The position numbers were made by a program, and so were the translations under genes. The notes beneath the pieces are model-generated. The model saw nothing but the letters and a program-made list of their open reading frames with translations. It did no database searches and had not been told where the DNA came from. A stretch of 64,000 bases of DNA from contig CM057473.1 in assembly GCA_030035585.1 (NCBI GenBank), positions 12,760,501 to 12,824,500 on the forward strand, given 5' to 3'. Of the stretch, positions 11,242-23,685 are shown piece after piece; within the stretch, counting starts at the first letter, position 1, and the number at the start of each line of letters is the position of its first letter. The DNA comes from Dugong dugon. Taxonomy: Eukaryota; Chordata; Mammalia; Sirenia; Dugongidae.

Positions 11242-12149
11242 GAAAAAACACAATATTACTGCTTTTCTCACAAGTACTTTGAGTTCATGCTTTAAGTTAG
11301 ATTGTTCTCAATGCCTACTAAATTGGCAGCTTGCATCATGCTCTGCCTGTATCACTTTTGTTGGACTATTATATACCTTCTTCTTTATTTAGTGATACTG
11401 TTCCTAAAGCCAAATTATTTATATTGTAGGTGAAACCATGTTTACTATTCTTTCAGAAACAGTTTATCAGAATCTGATTCAACAAATTGATTCATTCCAC
11501 CAATTATTTTATTTCACTTATTGATACCTGGGTAGCTTATATTTCTCCTAAGATAGGGCCTCTTTGATAACACAATTTTGTCTAAATCAAATGAAAAAAA
11601 TAATTATAAAATGTCATGTAATAGGACAATAGATATTCTCTTCAAGGATTAAATGTGAAAAAAATTTAAAAAATGCATATATAATATTATGTTCAGTATA
11701 GCTTTTTATTAGTGAAAAAAATCATAAAGATATGAAATTGAACGATTTTAAAAGTTCCAAGCCATGCTGTAGAATGTAAATCTCACATGTCCCTCTCCCA
11801 AAGCACTGATATGTTTTCCTAGGTTGTTTATAAGAGATGGCTATTAAGGCATAACGAGATCAGACATGGGGACATCAAATCACAGGAAAGTAGAGGATTT
11901 GTTATGAATCCAACAGCAGTATAAGGTTACGTAGAGAAAGCATATCAGAATGATGAAGGACTCAGACTATGCTGGGATTAAATACAAACTGCGTGCTAGA
12001 GAGGTTAAATTAAAAGTAAATTTCTCAGTCATTGGTTTAATAGAAAATTATAATTATTTGAGAAATATGAATTATTTAAATAGAAAATCTTAGGGAAATT
12101 GAGATTAAATTTTTTGAACTTCTGAAATCTGCATTTTTTTCATTATATT
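11242..12149. other. unassigned sequence
   Basis: No recognised gene or repeat; AT-rich. Confidence 0.5.
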
Positions 12150-12316
12150 GGAGCCCTAGTGGTGCAATGGTTAAGAGCTCTGCTGCTCACTAAAAGTCAG
12201 CAGTTCAATCAAATCCACCAGCCACTCCTTGGAAACCTATGGGGCAGCTGTACTCTATCCTATAGGGTCGCCAAGAGTTGGAATTGACTAGAAGGCAACG
12301 GGTTTTGGTTTTGGTG
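12150..12316 (+). mobile_element. AfroSINE
   Basis: Starts 'ggagccctagtggtgcaatg', continues through the tRNA-like region, 'ctccttggaaacctatgggg' and 'cctatagggtcgcc', and ends in a 'gcaacgggttttggttttgg' tail. Essentially full length. Confidence 0.9.
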
Positions 12317-13391
12317 GTTGGTATGTGCTGGGGAAATGGTGGCTTAAAATTACACTGTTTTAGTTTTGTTGTTACTTACACTATTTTATTCTGTTTTATT
12401 TCCTATAGTTGTACTCATTTAAAAATTGTCCTAGAATTGTTTTTAATTCTAGGAAAAAAAAAACTATTTAATGAAGAGCAGCTTATTCTTGATCTAGTTC
12501 TATGTATTAACAAAATACATGGGTAGTTTTCAAATTACATTGTTCAATTACCCTTATTGGTGAGGAAAAATTAAAATTAACAAAAGATAAATTAAGATGT
12601 CACAAATTCATTTTTTTCACCTAACGGTGAGGGTGAGATTGAAATAATTAAATAATAAAGTTTTGATACAATATATTTAATTCAAGCATGTTGTTAGCAA
12701 ATGAACATAATGAATACTTGCCATTTATTTCTGAAATATTATAATTATTAAAAAGTTATGCATCATTGATTATTTTCATTGATGAAGAAAACAATATGAT
12801 ATGTTTAAAAAGACAAGGTTTTTTTTTTAATTATCATCAAGGAAAACTGTAGCATTTTAATTCAGTCAATTTTCAGCACCCAGGAGCTGTTGCTTGCAAG
12901 ATTTCCACAGGCAAAGCAAGAAGCATTTGAAGGAGAGTATTGAAAGCATGCCCTTTCATAAGGGATCAAACGACAGAGTAGAAAGAAATGACTGGGTGAC
13001 ATTTCAATGCTTTAGCTATGGTATTCTGAAAACGTCCAGCTTTCTATATGATTTCTCTAACTTTCCCATATAAGAGTAGGGTTTTACTGAGGGTTGTTGA
13101 ATTATTTTTGTTGGTGCTTATATCATTTGAATTCTAGTAGCTCTAGAAAATATTTTCTGTATTTTATTGTACAGCGTGAACTAATAGTAACATCTACATT
13201 ATTATTTATTTACTTTACACTAAAGAAGTTCCAGAGTTTACAACCAACAAGACCCTTGTATTTCTACTTCATCCATATAAGTACAGTTTTCTCTAAGTTC
13301 ACTCAAGAAAAGCAGGGTGGAAATGGAGGACTGACTTCCTAAATAACATTAATGCAAATCATCTTAACTTTGTAGCATTTACTTTAATATT
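12317..13391. other. unassigned sequence
   Basis: No recognised gene or repeat. 12840-13060 is less AT-rich and looks unique, but nothing can be assigned. Confidence 0.5.
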
Positions 13392-13402
13392 TGTGGGCAA
13401 AT

Positions 13403-13612
13403 TGTTGATGTTGTTAGTTGCCATCAAGTTGATTCTGACTCATAGTGACCGCATGTATGCAGGGTAGAACTGCTCCATAGGGTTTTCAAGGCTGTGACCT
13501 TTTGGAAGCATATCACCAGGCCCGTCATCCAAGGCATCTCTGGGTGGGTTTGAACTGCTACACTTTTGGCTAGTTTTCAAGTGCTCCACTGTTTGTGCTA
13601 CTCAGGGACTCC
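13403..13612 (-). mobile_element. AfroSINE, long variant, antisense
   Basis: Antisense SINE with 'tgttagttgccatcaagttg' at its left (3') end and 'ctcagggactcc' at its right (5') end, with the extra middle block 'ggctgtgaccttttggaagc' that marks a longer subtype. It is bounded by 'tgtgggcaaat' at 13392-13402 and again at 13613-13623. Confidence 0.88.
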
Positions 13613-13623
13613 TGTGGGCAAAT

Positions 13624-13789
13624 AAAGCTAAACTAAACCCTTTGTCGTCTGGTCGATTCCTACTCATAGCGACCCTACAGGACAGAGTAGAACTGCCCCA
13701 TAGGGTTTCCAAGGAGCGCCTGGTGGATTTGAACTGCTAACCTTCTGGTTAGCAGCTGTATGTCTTAACTGCTATGCCACCAAAGCTCC
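13624..13789 (-). mobile_element. AfroSINE, short variant, antisense
   Basis: A second antisense SINE directly next to the first, with 'ctcatagcgaccctacagga' and ending at 'aaagctcc'. The target-like 11-mer recurs on its right as 'tgtgtgcaaat' (13790-13800, one mismatch). Both SINEs thus used the same target sequence. Confidence 0.88.
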
Positions 13790-13852
13790 TGTGTGCAAAT
13801 AGTCTGTATCTAATTAATGAAACAGTCACCCTGCACCTTTTGGCGTGTTTAT

Positions 13853-14330
13853 TTACTTTTAATTAAACTTTTTATTTCGAGATAATTGTAGATTCACATG
13901 CAGTTATAAAAAAATAATGCATAGGTCTCATGCACCCTTTACTCAGCTTCCCTCAGTGGTATCATCTTGAGAAACTATAGTATAAAACACAATAAGGAAA
14001 TTGTCATTAATACAATCCATCAATCTTATTCAGATTTCCCTTGTTTTACTTTTACTAGAGGTGTGTGTACGTGTGCATGTGTGTATATGTGTGTGTGTAT
14101 GTGTTTCTATTTAGTTCTATGCACTTTTACCACATGTACAGATTTATGCGGCCACCACCACAGTCAAGATATAGAACAGATCCATCACCTCAAGGTATCC
14201 TAGTGTTTGTTATTCTAAAACCACAGCAAATTCTCTCCCACCAGCCCCACTCCTACTTCCCACACAGATCTACGGCAACCACTAATCTCTTCTCCGTTTC
14301 TATAATTTCACCATCAAGCATAAATGGGGA
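13853..14330 (-). mobile_element. old L1M-type fragment, antisense
   Basis: Matches the pattern of mammal-wide antisense L1 3' sequence: 'gagataattgtagattcaca', 'agaaactatagtataaaaca', 'ccaccaccacagtcaagata', 'ggcaaccactaatctcttct'. A (GT)n tract at about 14062-14105 lies inside it. No coding capacity remains. Confidence 0.7.
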
Positions 14331-14511
14331 GAGCACACTTGTTTGAGGGCAAGGACTCTCACAGGTCTTATGCAATCCACAGAGTCCTGAAGACCAGGAA
14401 GTCTGTGAGCTTGACTGAGTGCCAACAAATTGTGTCGGGGGGTACCTAAGGGAAGCTGGATGTTGGGAGTAGTCACAAAAATTCTTTCAAAAACCAAGCC
14501 ATAACTAAAGA

Positions 14512-14679
14512 GGGTGCATAGCAGTGGTTAAGAGCTTGGCTGCTAACCAAAAGGTTGTCAGTTCGAATTCACCAGCTGCTCCTTGGAAACCCTATGGGGC
14601 AATTCTACTGTGCTATATAGGGTCACTATGAGTCGCAATCCACTTGACAGCAACAGTTTTTTTTTTTTTTTTTTTTTGA
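14512..14679 (+). mobile_element. AfroSINE with homopolymer tail
   Basis: Shows 'gcagtggttaagagcttggc', 'ctgctccttggaaaccctat' and 'ggtcactatgagtcgcaatc', ending in a T-run at 14658-14679. The 5' end is slightly degraded. Confidence 0.87.
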
Positions 14680-16507
14680 GGTAGCCTTGACCTAGATCTA
14701 AAAAGACTTTGACTCCAAATAATAATCTACAAAATTGGGGGCATTTAAGAAGGGAAACCTGAGATTTTAATATAGGAGATAACTTTCTGTTATAAAATAA
14801 AACCAAAAACAATCCTTAATATGTTTATTTTGTACAAATGATATTTTAGAAAAGCAGCACACATAAATTCTTTACCATTGCAATTTGTCTTTCAAAAGTG
14901 GGTAGATAAAGTGACTACATCCCTTATTTCTCAATTTCATTGTGGAATACAGTAGTCATGACTTATTATTATTTTTTTAATCTAAAAATTGTTCATCACT
15001 GTCCATAATCATGAAAAACTTTATTTGGAAACCCATCTTAATTCAAACTCATCTAAGTAATACTTAGACTTTTAGTCTCTCAAACTCTAGAAATTCCCTT
15101 CTCTCTTCCCAGAAAGTTGCAAATTTGATTTCTATCCTGGGACCTAAGGGAGTGTGCATGGCAGGAGGGGAGGAGATGAGTTCATGCAGGAATAAGTCAG
15201 GAAGCAGCTCGTGACTGGTCTTAATGACCTTTCTGCAGAATTATACTTTTTATATGCTCTGTTGCAAGAAAAATATCACAGTGGGATTTAATAACATCAG
15301 AGGTTAGTAATAGAAGGAACATTATGGAAAAATAAATATAAAGTCTTCCACTCCATAAAGTGCATCTTTCCCATTAAAATTGCCAACCTATTAGAGATGA
15401 AATTGCAGTAAAGAGGGAAAAAAAAAAGCACATAAAATTATGATTATTTTTGCCTTTAAAAATGAACAGATTGTTTTTTCTCTTCACCTCCAAAGAACTG
15501 AGTTTAGGGATTAGTTTTTCTGCAAGTGATTATGGCATCTAAAATAATCAGAGAGCTGTTTTCTCCACTGTGCTTTAGATATTAAACTAGACTTGGAGAC
15601 AGGAGAGAAACGAGTGGGAAAGGAAAGCTGAGTTTTCAACTATAAATTACTGGAGAAATCTCTTTCAGTGGCTTGTTATAGTTAGAAGCTTTATGGTCTC
15701 TTGTTAAAAAAATAAAAGTCTTTTTGGATTGTTACTTCTCCTATCAACAGCCAAAATAAATAACCTGTAAGTATGAAACAATGAACATAAGATTGGAACA
15801 AACATTGAAAAAGAAAATTATAAAAAGTATTATTATGGTGATAAAGCTATAAACACTCAAGAGAATATTACAAAGGCTTATTGTTTAAGTATTCAAAATC
15901 AAGACAGGAATAAAGAAAATTTGATAATGGATCTAAGCAATAAAATACATCTTGCCCCATGTTTGTATATACGTCTGTGTGTGGAAGTGATGGAGAAAGA
16001 ATAAACAGCATCCAAGTGTTTTGGGGAAAGATTAAGCAAACTCTAATGAATTGTATAAGCTATGGTTTCTCCATGAAAGTATTGGGTGCATCTGAGATAA
16101 TATGGCAGTAAAATACTTACTTCTAACCAATCTGTTCATCAAGGATAAGATGAAGTTTTGAGCCGAGGCTATTAATTCATGCAATCCATCACTTTGTCAT
16201 TTTTCTCTGCTCTTGAAGATATTTGGGATTAGGAAACAGCTTGAGAGAATATGGCCAGAGTTCTTATCAACTTCCAGTGCCCATGTTTAAGGAGGAATAT
16301 TCTCCTATGACCTTTAATTATTATCTGTATTTATGATAATTTTTGATGCTCATACTACAAGTATTGCAACATTTCAGAATGATCACTCATCTGTCATTTT
16401 ATTTTACTGTGACAGTTTGTGTGTTGCTGGGATTCTGGAAGCTAAACAAAAATACAAGCAGGATCACCTATAGTGGGCAAGTTTCAGGGGAGATTCCAGA
16501 GTAAAAC
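14680..16507. other. unassigned sequence
   Basis: About 1.8 kb with no recognised gene or repeat. It could contain diverged old repeats or conserved non-coding sequence, which cannot be separated by eye. Confidence 0.45.
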
Positions 16508-16812
16508 AGACTAGGAAGAACGATCTGGCAATCTGCTTCTGAAAATTAGCCAATGAAAACCCAATGGATCATAATAGAACACTGTCCAACTTCCTTTGAA
16601 CATGTCATCAGGAAGGATCAAGAGCGGGAGGAGGATATCACGTTTGGTGAAGTAAAGGGCCATTGAGGGTGAGGGAGAGCCTCAGTAAGATGGATTAGCA
16701 TAACAGCTACAATGATGTTCTGGAACATGCTGGTGGTCATGCAGGACTGGGCAGTATTTCATTCTGTTGAACATAACGTCACCATGAGTTGGAGTCAACT
16801 TGCTGGCAGCTA
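16508..16812 (+). mobile_element. internally deleted RTE-type LINE derivative
   Basis: The left ~80 bp ('gatctggcaatctgcttctg', 'gccaatgaaaaccc') resembles the 5' end region of the afrotherian RTE. From about 16590 it jumps to the RTE 3' end ('gaacatgtcatcaggaagga', 'aagatggattagca', 'caccatgagttggagtcaac'). The RT and endonuclease regions are absent. It runs straight into a tetranucleotide microsatellite. The 5' match is from memory of the family; the 3' match is seen against other copies in this window. Confidence 0.7.
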
Positions 16813-16984
16813 TCTATCCTATCTATCTATCTGTCTGTCTATCTGTCTGTCTATCCTATCTGTCTATCCTGTCTGTCTGTCTACTTGTCTACCTATATAC
16901 CTGTATACCTACCTACCTACCTATGTATCTGTCTGTCTGTCTATCTATCTACCTATCTAACTACTCGTCTACTTACCTGTCTAG
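16809..16984. repeat. compound tetranucleotide microsatellite
   Basis: Mixed (TATC)n, (TGTC)n, (TACC)n and (TATC)n with interruptions. It begins at the 3' end of the RTE derivative, so it probably grew from the element's simple-repeat tail. Confidence 0.9.
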
Positions 16985-17576
16985 TATTTCAGAAAAGGGG
17001 GACCCATCATTGATTAGAATTGTCAGGGAAGCCATCATAGAGAGTGAATTTGCTGGACTAAAAATGAGATTTTCAAGAACATGAGATGAAGGTACAAAGA
17101 CCAATTACATTAATTTTTGTTAAGTAATTGAAAATCTAGTCACTGAGGAATTATTCCCTTACAAAAATACACATAGTGTACCTACAATGGCTACGTATAT
17201 ATTATACTATTATTCTTTTCTCAGAGGAAAAATAAATTGAAGGAAAAGTGAATGGAGGAATTAATTTTATCAGAAAAAGGAGTGGCTTGGGAACGCTATT
17301 TAGAGAAGTGAAGTACAGTTTTAGGAAATCGTTAAAAAAAAAATAGTTAAGAATTAAACTGAATCATTTAGGCAATTTACATTGGGGAGTAGGAAGGCAT
17401 TGTGAATCCTTGCTGATCGAAGTGAGACCTTGGGAAAGACTCTCAGGTCTTAGAAATCTATTGACTGTTGTACTTCTTCTTCTCCCTGTACCGCAGAGGC
17501 TGCACCATTCTCACGATTCTGCACATTAGGTTATGGTTGTCTCTGAATTGACACAGCTATAGCTTGAATCCCATTT
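16985..17576. other. unassigned sequence
   Basis: No recognised gene or repeat. Confidence 0.5.
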
Positions 17577-17670
17577 ATGTGTGTGTGTGTGTATATACAT
17601 AAATTCCTTGTGTGTGTGTGTATATATATACATATATACATATATACATATATTTATATATATATTTATT
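17577..17670. repeat. (TG)n/(TA)n microsatellite
   Basis: Two (TG)n runs and a run of 'atacatat' and 'atttatat' units. Alternating purine-pyrimidine sequence. Confidence 0.9.
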
Positions 17671-20600
17671 ATGTATAAATAACTTGAATGTTTGAGGTAA
17701 TCTTTAATGAAAATGGGTCCAACTGGGAAAATGAAATTGGTCACCCACTAAATAACTTATATTTTTCCTTATTTTATTATTTTCTAGTTTTTTTAATTTA
17801 AAAATATTACGCATACAACAATGCATGATATAGATGTAATATATGTATATATGCAAATAGGTATGTAGTACATATGTATGTATGTAGACAGAAGTGTATA
17901 TATGTGAGAGACACAGAGAGAGAAAGAGCTTCAAAGATACCAAAAATAGATCAAACGAACATCTGTGTACAAACCACCCAGGTTACAAAATAAACATTTT
18001 TTTTTAACTGAAGAAAAAAAGAAGGAGAAAATACATTTTCCTAAATTTTAGATTATATGTGACATTATGAAAACAGTAAGATGTGGTGGTAATATAGTCA
18101 GATAACATTTGAAGCTCAGTGTTTAGGGAGACAGGAGGGGGAGATGACTGAAAGAGGCAGCAAGAAGCAGTGATGCTCTCGGCCCTACGCTTGTTGGCAC
18201 GAGGGCTATCAAATTAAAATAATAATAATAGTAATCCCCTCTAAGAGGACTAAAGGGAGATCAATGTCCGCGGCGAAGGATCAGGTTTCTGTCAAATCAA
18301 ACAGTTTAAAAGAATGCTCAGAGAAGAGTTTGAAGATGTAAAGTATTGCGTTGAAGACTGTATTCTGGAGGATAGAATGGATGGGTCTCAACAAGCGGGG
18401 TATGTATGAGGCAGAATGAGACCAAAGTGGCACATACAATATGAGGATAAAGAACAGAAACGCAGGAATATATAAATAGTTATATATAAGGAATGTATCA
18501 ATTCAAGGGGTGAAATACTGTAGGGTAATTATAGTGAAAGAGGAGTGAGAGGAGAAAACCTAAAACTTGGTAAATACTTGAGAGTGCAGGAGAGCATAGT
18601 TTCTAATGTATTTGGAGGAGCAGGAGTAGATGAAAATTTATATAGAGCAAGAGAAGACAAAAGGAAAAAAAAAATAAGTAGCATTAGGTCAGCAAGGCTA
18701 ACTGCTGTATGTATATATACACATGTAGACAGAGATAGAGATAGCTTATAAATGATATGCCGTCATGCTGTGGGAATTGTTACTGAGGCAGTGATGGTGT
18801 CATTTGATGGAACAGCTCTTGTGGAGGGCCAGAATGAATGTATTGCGGGTATTCTAGGAGGTGTCAAGGGGAAGTTATTTCAAGTTTTACTATATATTCC
18901 CAGGAAATCTCCTAGAATTGAAACGAAGTAGAAGCCACGGAGTTTCTCTAGAATAAGGAGTAGAAGGTGGTGAGTTAGCAAGTACAAGTTGGCAACACAA
19001 TGGTAATAGTCCAAAGCATCTCCAACACTTAGCAGGACGTAAAGCAAACTCTTAAAAAAATTCTTCCCTTTTTCCCATTATACTTGGTTCAAGTGATGCT
19101 AAAATATTTATTGCAGATTTTTTTCAACATTCTAACTACATTTCTCTGGGCAATGCAAAACCAAGCTGTTTGTATTTTCGTATCCCATAGTCCATGATAA
19201 GAGTTAATATTAGACTTTGTAATATGTAAGTCATATAGACTTTTCCCAACTAATTATTATTCACAAGAATGTTGTTTATTATAGGTAAAGATATACAATT
19301 ATGAACAAAATCATTGTATAAAAAACAAAGTAGATGTCTAGCTGTGTTTATGTAATATAGAAGAAATATGAATTGTGGGAGGGTTCATATAACCTAGCAA
19401 GTTTATTGTATTGCACTGAACACTTCTGTTCCTTTGTTATTGTTATTCAAAAGAAGTAAGGGAGAATTCATCCAAGACAGTTCATAAGCTTGATGCTTTT
19501 AGTCCTCTATAATTTTACAGATCTGTTTCAATATAAAACAAATCTGCTACGCAGGTAAAATAAAACTGTAGAAGGAAAATATAGGAGACAATAAACTTCA
19601 GAGGAGAAATACATAGCTTCAAGTAGTGCTTTATATTGTTAAGGACTGCAAAGAAACGGGAGAAACCATTTCTCAGATATGCTTCCTTGAGTTATTTATT
19701 TCTCAAAAAACTCCCTGGAGCGGGTCCACAGGTCTTACGGATATCCTGGAAATGGTTGAGTGCTCTTTACCTACGCTACTCTGCGAACTTTTTTTATCAC
19801 TTAAATAATATGACAACGTAGCTTTGACTTTGTTGTTGTAAATAGATTGGTTTGATAAAATAAAAAAAAAAAAAAAGTCTGTGATCCAAAATCTGAAAAT
19901 TATTGGGGCCTGACATATTTCTGCTATTCTTATTTCTTACTTGCCAGGCAAAATGGCTGCATCCTGAGTATAGGTTACAGTCTATGTAGAAGGTTGGCTT
20001 TGACCGCATATTGGAAGTCTGTTGATTTTCAGGGTAACGACTGTTTACCCTAATTAATGATTTATTTGCTTTAGTTGTGAAGAGCATGCTGATGATTCTG
20101 TTAAGGAAACAACTACAGATTCTACTGTTTTCTCATCTAGATTAGAGGAAGGCTGTCAAATCAAGTGTTACTATCAACTGTAGAGGAAGGGATTTATTAT
20201 AAAAATTAAATGAAGAAGAAAAACAGAGAATAAAATAAAATTTAATTTGTTTTCTCTCTTTTATCTTTTCTATGAACGTTGGAGATTTCTTTTCCCCTTC
20301 TTAAATATATAAAGGTCCGAAGGTATTAGCAATACAGGCTGAAATAATTATGTTCCTATTTCTTATAAATACAAAGTACTAAGAAATGGCTGGTCACTTT
20401 ATAGATTTTCCTTACACATGGTTTTAAAAGAGAACATGTGGAAAATCCACAGGAACAAGGGTCTAGAGCTAGATTTGCACACAGGCTTTTTGCTACTCTT
20501 AAACAGTTGCCAGAACAACAGATCTCTTATGCTGATACTCCTCTGATGTTTTTCAGTGTAAGAATAAGATAATAGGCCATGACAACAATGGACATTATAA

Positions 20601-20954
20601 AAGAATTGCATGAAAATTAGCATAAAAAATTTAATTCACTCATAGTGTAGTAGCGTGAGATTTTTTTTCTTCCACTTTAGGTTTAGGCAATTTATTCATG
20701 AATAAAGTATATTTAATAAAATAATATTTTTTTCACTGTTTGGCATAAATGAAGGGCATAAAAGTTAAAGGATGAATTTCCTACAGATGTACCTTCCCTG
20801 TTGGAGACACCAGTCACAATCATTCATTACCTCATGATTCCAGTTGTATTCTTTGTATATTTATAAGTTGTCAGTCACTGAGCTAGATGTTGGGTATAAA
20901 ATAACGACCAAAACAGATCCTTCAAATCACTAAAAGTAAACTTCTTTTATACTC
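17671..20954. other. unassigned sequence, partly purine-rich
   Basis: No gene recognised. 17838-17900 is (TATG)n-like low complexity and 18218-18233 is (AAT)n. About 18060-19060 is purine-rich with a CpG cluster near 18266 ('gtccgcggcgaagg'), unlike its surroundings, and could be a diverged old repeat. Small frames at 19626-19821 have no recognisable product. Confidence 0.4.
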
Positions 20955-21971
20955 TGTTGTTGTTAGGTGTCATTCAGTCAGTTCCGACTCATAGCGACCC
21001 TATGTACAACAGAACGAAACATTGCCCGGTCTTGCACGATCTCACAATTGCTTTTATGCTTGAGCCCAATGCGGCCACCGTTTCATCTTGTTGAGGGTCT
21101 TCCTCTTTTTTGATGACCCTCTATTTTACCAAGCATGATGCCCTTCTCCAGGGCTGATCCCTCCTAATAACATGTCCATAGTATGTGAGACAAAGTCTCA
21201 CCATCCTTGCTTCTAAGGAGCACTCTGGCTGTATTTCTTCCAAGACAGATTTGTTCTTTCTTTTGGCAGTCCATGGTATAGTCAATATTCTTCGCCAGCA
21301 CCACAATTCAAAGGCATCAATTCTTCGCAGGTCTTCCTTGTTCATCGTCCAGCTTTCGCATGCATATGAGAAGATTGAAAACACTGTGGCTTGGGTCAAG
21401 CACACCTTAGTCTTCAAACTGACATCTTTACTTTTAACACTTTAAAGAGGTCTCTTGCAGCAGACTTGCCCAGTGTAATGTGTCATTTGATTTCTGGACT
21501 GCTGCTTCTATGGGTATTGATTGTGGATCCAAGAAAAATGAAGTCCTTGACAACTTTAATATTTTTTCAGTTTATCATGAAGTTGCTTATGGATCCAGTT
21601 GTGAGGACTTTTGTTTTTTTTATTTTGAGGTGTAATCCATACTGGAAGCTGTAGTCTTTGATCTTCATTAGTAAGTAAGTGCTTCAAGTCCACTTCATTT
21701 TCAGCAAGCAAGGTTGTTCCATTTGCATAATGCAGGTTGTTAATGAGTCTTCCTCCAATCCTGATGCTATGTTCTTTTTCATATAGTCCAGTTTCTTGGA
21801 TTATTTGCTCAGCATACAGATTGACTAAGTACAATGAAAGGATACAACGATGACTTAACATTTAATTGTGTTCATGAGGAACCTGTACATAGACCAAGAA
21901 GCAGTCGTTCAAAAAGAACAAGAGGATACTGCATGGTTTAAAGTCAGGAAAGGTGTGCGTCAGGGTTGTAT
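20955..21971 (-). mobile_element. RTE (BovB-like) LINE 3' part with inverted 5' piece
   Basis: 20955-21848 is the antisense 3' part of an RTE: tail complement 'tgttgttgttagg', then the complement of the C-terminal region ('tggcagtccatggtatagtc', 'catcgtccagctttcgcatg') back to the RT active-site area. 21849-21971 is RTE sequence from just upstream but in sense orientation ('aattgtgttcatgagg', 'gtgtgcgtcagggttgta'). The segments meet at the same RTE position ('gttgta'). This is the classical twin-priming structure. It is broken in all frames; the Asp-Asp motif reads Asn-Gly. Confidence 0.85.
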
Positions 21972-21974
21972 TTA

Positions 21975-23103
21975 TATATTCTAGGTTAAAAAAATAATTA
22001 ATGTATATGTGATACTATTTGTTTAATTTAATAGCTGTTGTATAAGTCTTAATTTTTATTTATGAATTGTACTTTCTATTGTTTATTATTAAATTCTCAG
22101 TCTTCAAATTTAAACTAATGAATTTCTTTTGTTTTTATTGTTGTTGATGATGATGACATTATACAGATGGTGAAATCCAAGACATTTGATTTTTAAAAAT
22201 AAGCTAAAACTGCCCACATGACCCTGAGCAACTAAAGAATGGTGCTGTAGCAATTGGTCAAAGTTCTGGGAAATACGATTTGGAGAGGAATTAAGTATTC
22301 TGCTTGGACCACAGTAGGCATGCAACAAATATACTCAGGAAGGATGTATTATATTAAGTAGCAGTTCTGATTAGTACTTCAGAAGTAAAAAAATGTTAAG
22401 AAATATTGTATTTGATCCTCTAATAAAAAGTAAACAAACATAGACCCTTCTCAGGACCAAAGTACAGAAGAATGAAAAGTTAATTAAATCCAAAGGGGGC
22501 CATTTATTAGAATGTGAGAATTAGAAGCTAGATTAGATGACAGTATTGAAACATAAAAAACTTGAAAAATGTATATAGTATTATGAACACAAATACAGAT
22601 GGATATATAATACGTGTAAACTCTTCCAAATATCTATTTATTATTATTAATTAATACAGTACTTAATGTGATCATTTATTTATTCTTTTAGCAGTTATTG
22701 AATTCTTACAACATGCCAGACCTTGTGCTAGATATTAAGAACTAATCAGACACAGTCATTAGCATTAAGGAGATAATTCATAAATACAAAGGAAAAAAAA
22801 TTCAATGAGAAAGAAGAATAAAATACTAAGATAAACAGGTGTAGTAGATGGCAAAAAACGGTCACATATTCTTTCCATCTTTAAATGGAAGCCACTTTGC
22901 AAAGAGATATTGTAGCCTTTCTCTTTAAAAGATAAAATCTATTTCTTCAAATTTTTATCTAGTCCTCATTATGTGATTGGTTTTGACCAATATAATATTA
23001 ACAAATATTATACAAGGAAAGGATTGAAAAATTGTTGCACACTGAGACTTGTCCTCTTTCTGCACTTAGGGCCCTAAGACAACCATGTGAAATATTCTAA
23101 GCT
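21975..23103. other. unassigned sequence
   Basis: No gene recognised. 22850-23090 faintly resembles an old mammalian interspersed repeat ('atgtgattggttttgaccaa'), but I cannot name a family. Confidence 0.4.
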
Positions 23104-23113
23104 AGCATGTTGG

Positions 23114-23675
23114 AAGCAGCAGTGAAGAAATCAAGAGATGCGCTGAATTGGGCAAATCTGCTGCAAAAGACCTCTTTAAGGTGTTGAAAAGCAAAGATGT
23201 CACCTTGAAGACTAAGGTGTGCCTGACCCAAGCCATGGTATTTTCAATTGCATCGTATGCATGCAAAAGCTGGACAATGGATAAGAAGACCGAAGAAGAA
23301 TTGACATCTTTGAATTGTGGTATTGGCAAAGAATACTGAACATACCATGGACTGCCAAAAGAAGGAATAAATCTGTCTTGGAAGAAGTACAACCAGAACG
23401 TTCCTTAGAAGGAAGCATGGTGAGACATCTTACATACTTTGGACATGTTGTCAGGAGGGATCAGTCCCTGGAGAGGGACATCATGCTTGGTAAAGTACAG
23501 GGTCAGTAAAGGAGAGGAAGACCCTCAACAAGATGGATTGACACAGTGGCTGCAACAATGGGCTCAAGCATAACAATGATCGTGAGCATGGCGCAGGACC
23601 GGGCAGTGTTTTGTTCTGTGGTACATAGGATCACTATGAGTTGGAACTGAACTGAGGGCACCTAAAAACAACAAG
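23114..23675 (+). mobile_element. 5'-truncated RTE LINE
   Basis: Sense 3' part of an RTE starting at 'aagcagcagtgaagaaatca' and ending 'gggcacctaaaaacaacaa'. It encodes the end of the RTE protein ('GKSAAKDLFKVLKSKDVTLK', 'CLTQAMVFSI'), split over frames. It is flanked by a perfect 10-bp target duplication 'agcatgttgg' at 23104-23113 and 23676-23685. Dead on arrival because of 5' truncation. Confidence 0.9.
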
Positions 23676-23685
23676 AGCATGTTGG

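Noticed and set aside
16809-16984. CRISPR-like array
   Set aside because: Short-unit simple repeat without spacers, in a mammalian genome.
16712-17084. Tyr/Leu/Ser repeat proteins of about 80-94 codons
   Set aside because: Translations of a tetranucleotide microsatellite in three frames.
21121-21417. 98-codon antisense frame as a host gene
   Set aside because: It is the C-terminal remnant of the RTE LINE protein ('AFELWCWRRIL', 'RDQPWRRA'), with matches in the other RTE copies here.
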